Part shown: positions 63,331 through 64,000 of the stretch, in pieces
Layout of the letters: each line of letters starts with the position of its first letter
Position numbering within the stretch: the first letter of the stretch is position 1
Source of the DNA: Oehlia diaphana
Lineage: Eukaryota; Glomeromycota; Glomeromycetes; Glomerales; Glomeraceae
Direction of reading: 5' to 3'
Assembly (NCBI GenBank): GCA_003833135.1
Contig: QZLH01000132.1
Coordinates: 25,487 to 89,486, forward strand
DNA: 64,000 nucleotides
Notes under the pieces: model-generated
What the model saw: only the letters and a program-made list of their open reading frames with translations
What the model was told of the DNA's origin: nothing
The model's database searches: none
Made by a program: the position numbers and the translations under genes

Positions 63331-63599
63331 CATTTTAACGCTCACCAGAGGTGAAATTTTATTTAAAATTTGTTTTTGAACAAAATATAATTTTTAATTT
63401 TTAATTTTTAACATATCATTATGTAATCAAAAAAATAATAAAAAGTACAATATAAATATATAAAAACATGTAAAATTTCTCCTTTTTGTAATGAATATTT
63501 TATTATGATTATTGAGTAAAAAATGATCAAGTTTCATTAGAAAAGCAATGATGAAAATATTGACAAAAAGATTGTTGACAAAAATAATAAAGGATAACG

Positions 63600-63940
63600 A
63601 TATGTTACAAAGGTACTAATATGCGGGATTACCCTTAAATTCTACTTTTGAACCCTTGTGGATAGTTAAATTAAATGATATCAAAATTAACAAGGAGTTG
63701 CTTTTGAGGATCAAAAATACGCTAGTAGCGGAAAAAGTCAACATTAGGTTTGAAGATAATGATTTGGCTATTGCTCCAGCAGATAAGAATGGATCAATTC
63801 GAATCCTGGAAGTATGGATCAATGCATACAATAAAAAGAAACACATATTATATCAAGTTAAAGAAGAGATCAAAAAGTTTTGTCATTCCTTGATATTACA
63901 GAAAAGATTAACAGACAAACAAAATGGCTTATATATTTAA
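63600..63940 (+). CDS. Unidentified open frame near window end
   Basis: From about 63620 the plus strand is open through LPLNSTFEPLWIVKLND, KELLLRIKNTLVAEKVNIRF, EDNDLAIAPADKNGSIRI and LEVWINAYNKKKHILYQVKE to a stop at 63938-63940. The first in-frame Met candidates are poor (63656 TTG/ATG region), so the start may be in an upstream exon. Composition is protein-like. I do not recognise it; proximity to the hAT relic leaves open that it belongs to a transposon. Confidence 0.35.
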
Positions 63941-64000
63941 CGTTTTAATCCCTAGAGTTGAGTATCATACTCAGATAATAATTAAAGAATGCGACGAATT

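Overview
The window is very AT-rich eukaryotic DNA with many short GT..AG introns (donors mostly GTAAGT, acceptors TTTAG or ATAG), long homopolymer runs and wide gene-poor stretches. The gene content (a TKL-type kinase relative, an F-box gene, a full Argonaute, a Crt10-like WD protein, GPCR-like receptors, a DUF659/hAT transposase relic) and the base composition suggest a fungus, most likely an early-diverging lineage such as an arbuscular mycorrhizal (Glomeromycotina) species. That assignment is inference. I rebuilt the exon structures by hand and used codon phase at each junction as the check.

Layout. 1-3.1 kb: low-complexity DNA and a minisatellite. 3.15-4.86 kb (-): predicted pseudokinase. 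4.9-10.4 kb: repeats and what looks like mis-assembled sequence around a single N. 10.4-16.7 kb (-): F-box protein, a seven-helix membrane protein with a long Ser/Pro/Asn tail, a DOPA 4,5-dioxygenase-family protein and a small PH-like protein. 17.4-31.4 kb: gene-dense core with a 14-exon Argonaute (+), a Crt10-like WD protein (+) carrying RNA polymerase II CTD-like repeats, a PX-domain protein (-) and a PANK4-type pantothenate kinase/DUF89 fusion (+). 33.3-38.6 kb: a small helical protein (-) and two head-to-head paralogous 7TM receptors. 39.8-42.2 kb: three inverted-repeat elements and a decayed coding remnant. 45.6-47.6 kb (-): an ML/NPC2-like secreted protein and a methyltransferase-like gene. 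49-50.1 kb: two TA-flanked MITEs, one apparently nested in a diverged repeat. 53.4-55.2 kb (+): a second methyltransferase-like gene. 57.3-61.7 kb: a large foldback-like element with 50-bp subterminal repeats and a 756-base gap. 62.6-63.3 kb (-): a decayed hAT/DUF659 transposase.

The genes do not form one pathway. The recurring theme is family members whose catalytic motifs have changed: the kinase has lost its catalytic Asp and glycine loop, both methyltransferase-like genes have lost the SAM-binding glycine motif, and the Argonaute has Asp in place of the catalytic Glu finger. The PANK4-like protein shows the opposite, keeping kinase residues reported as lost in mammalian PANK4. The most novel-looking item is the CTD-like heptad tract inside the Crt10-like protein.
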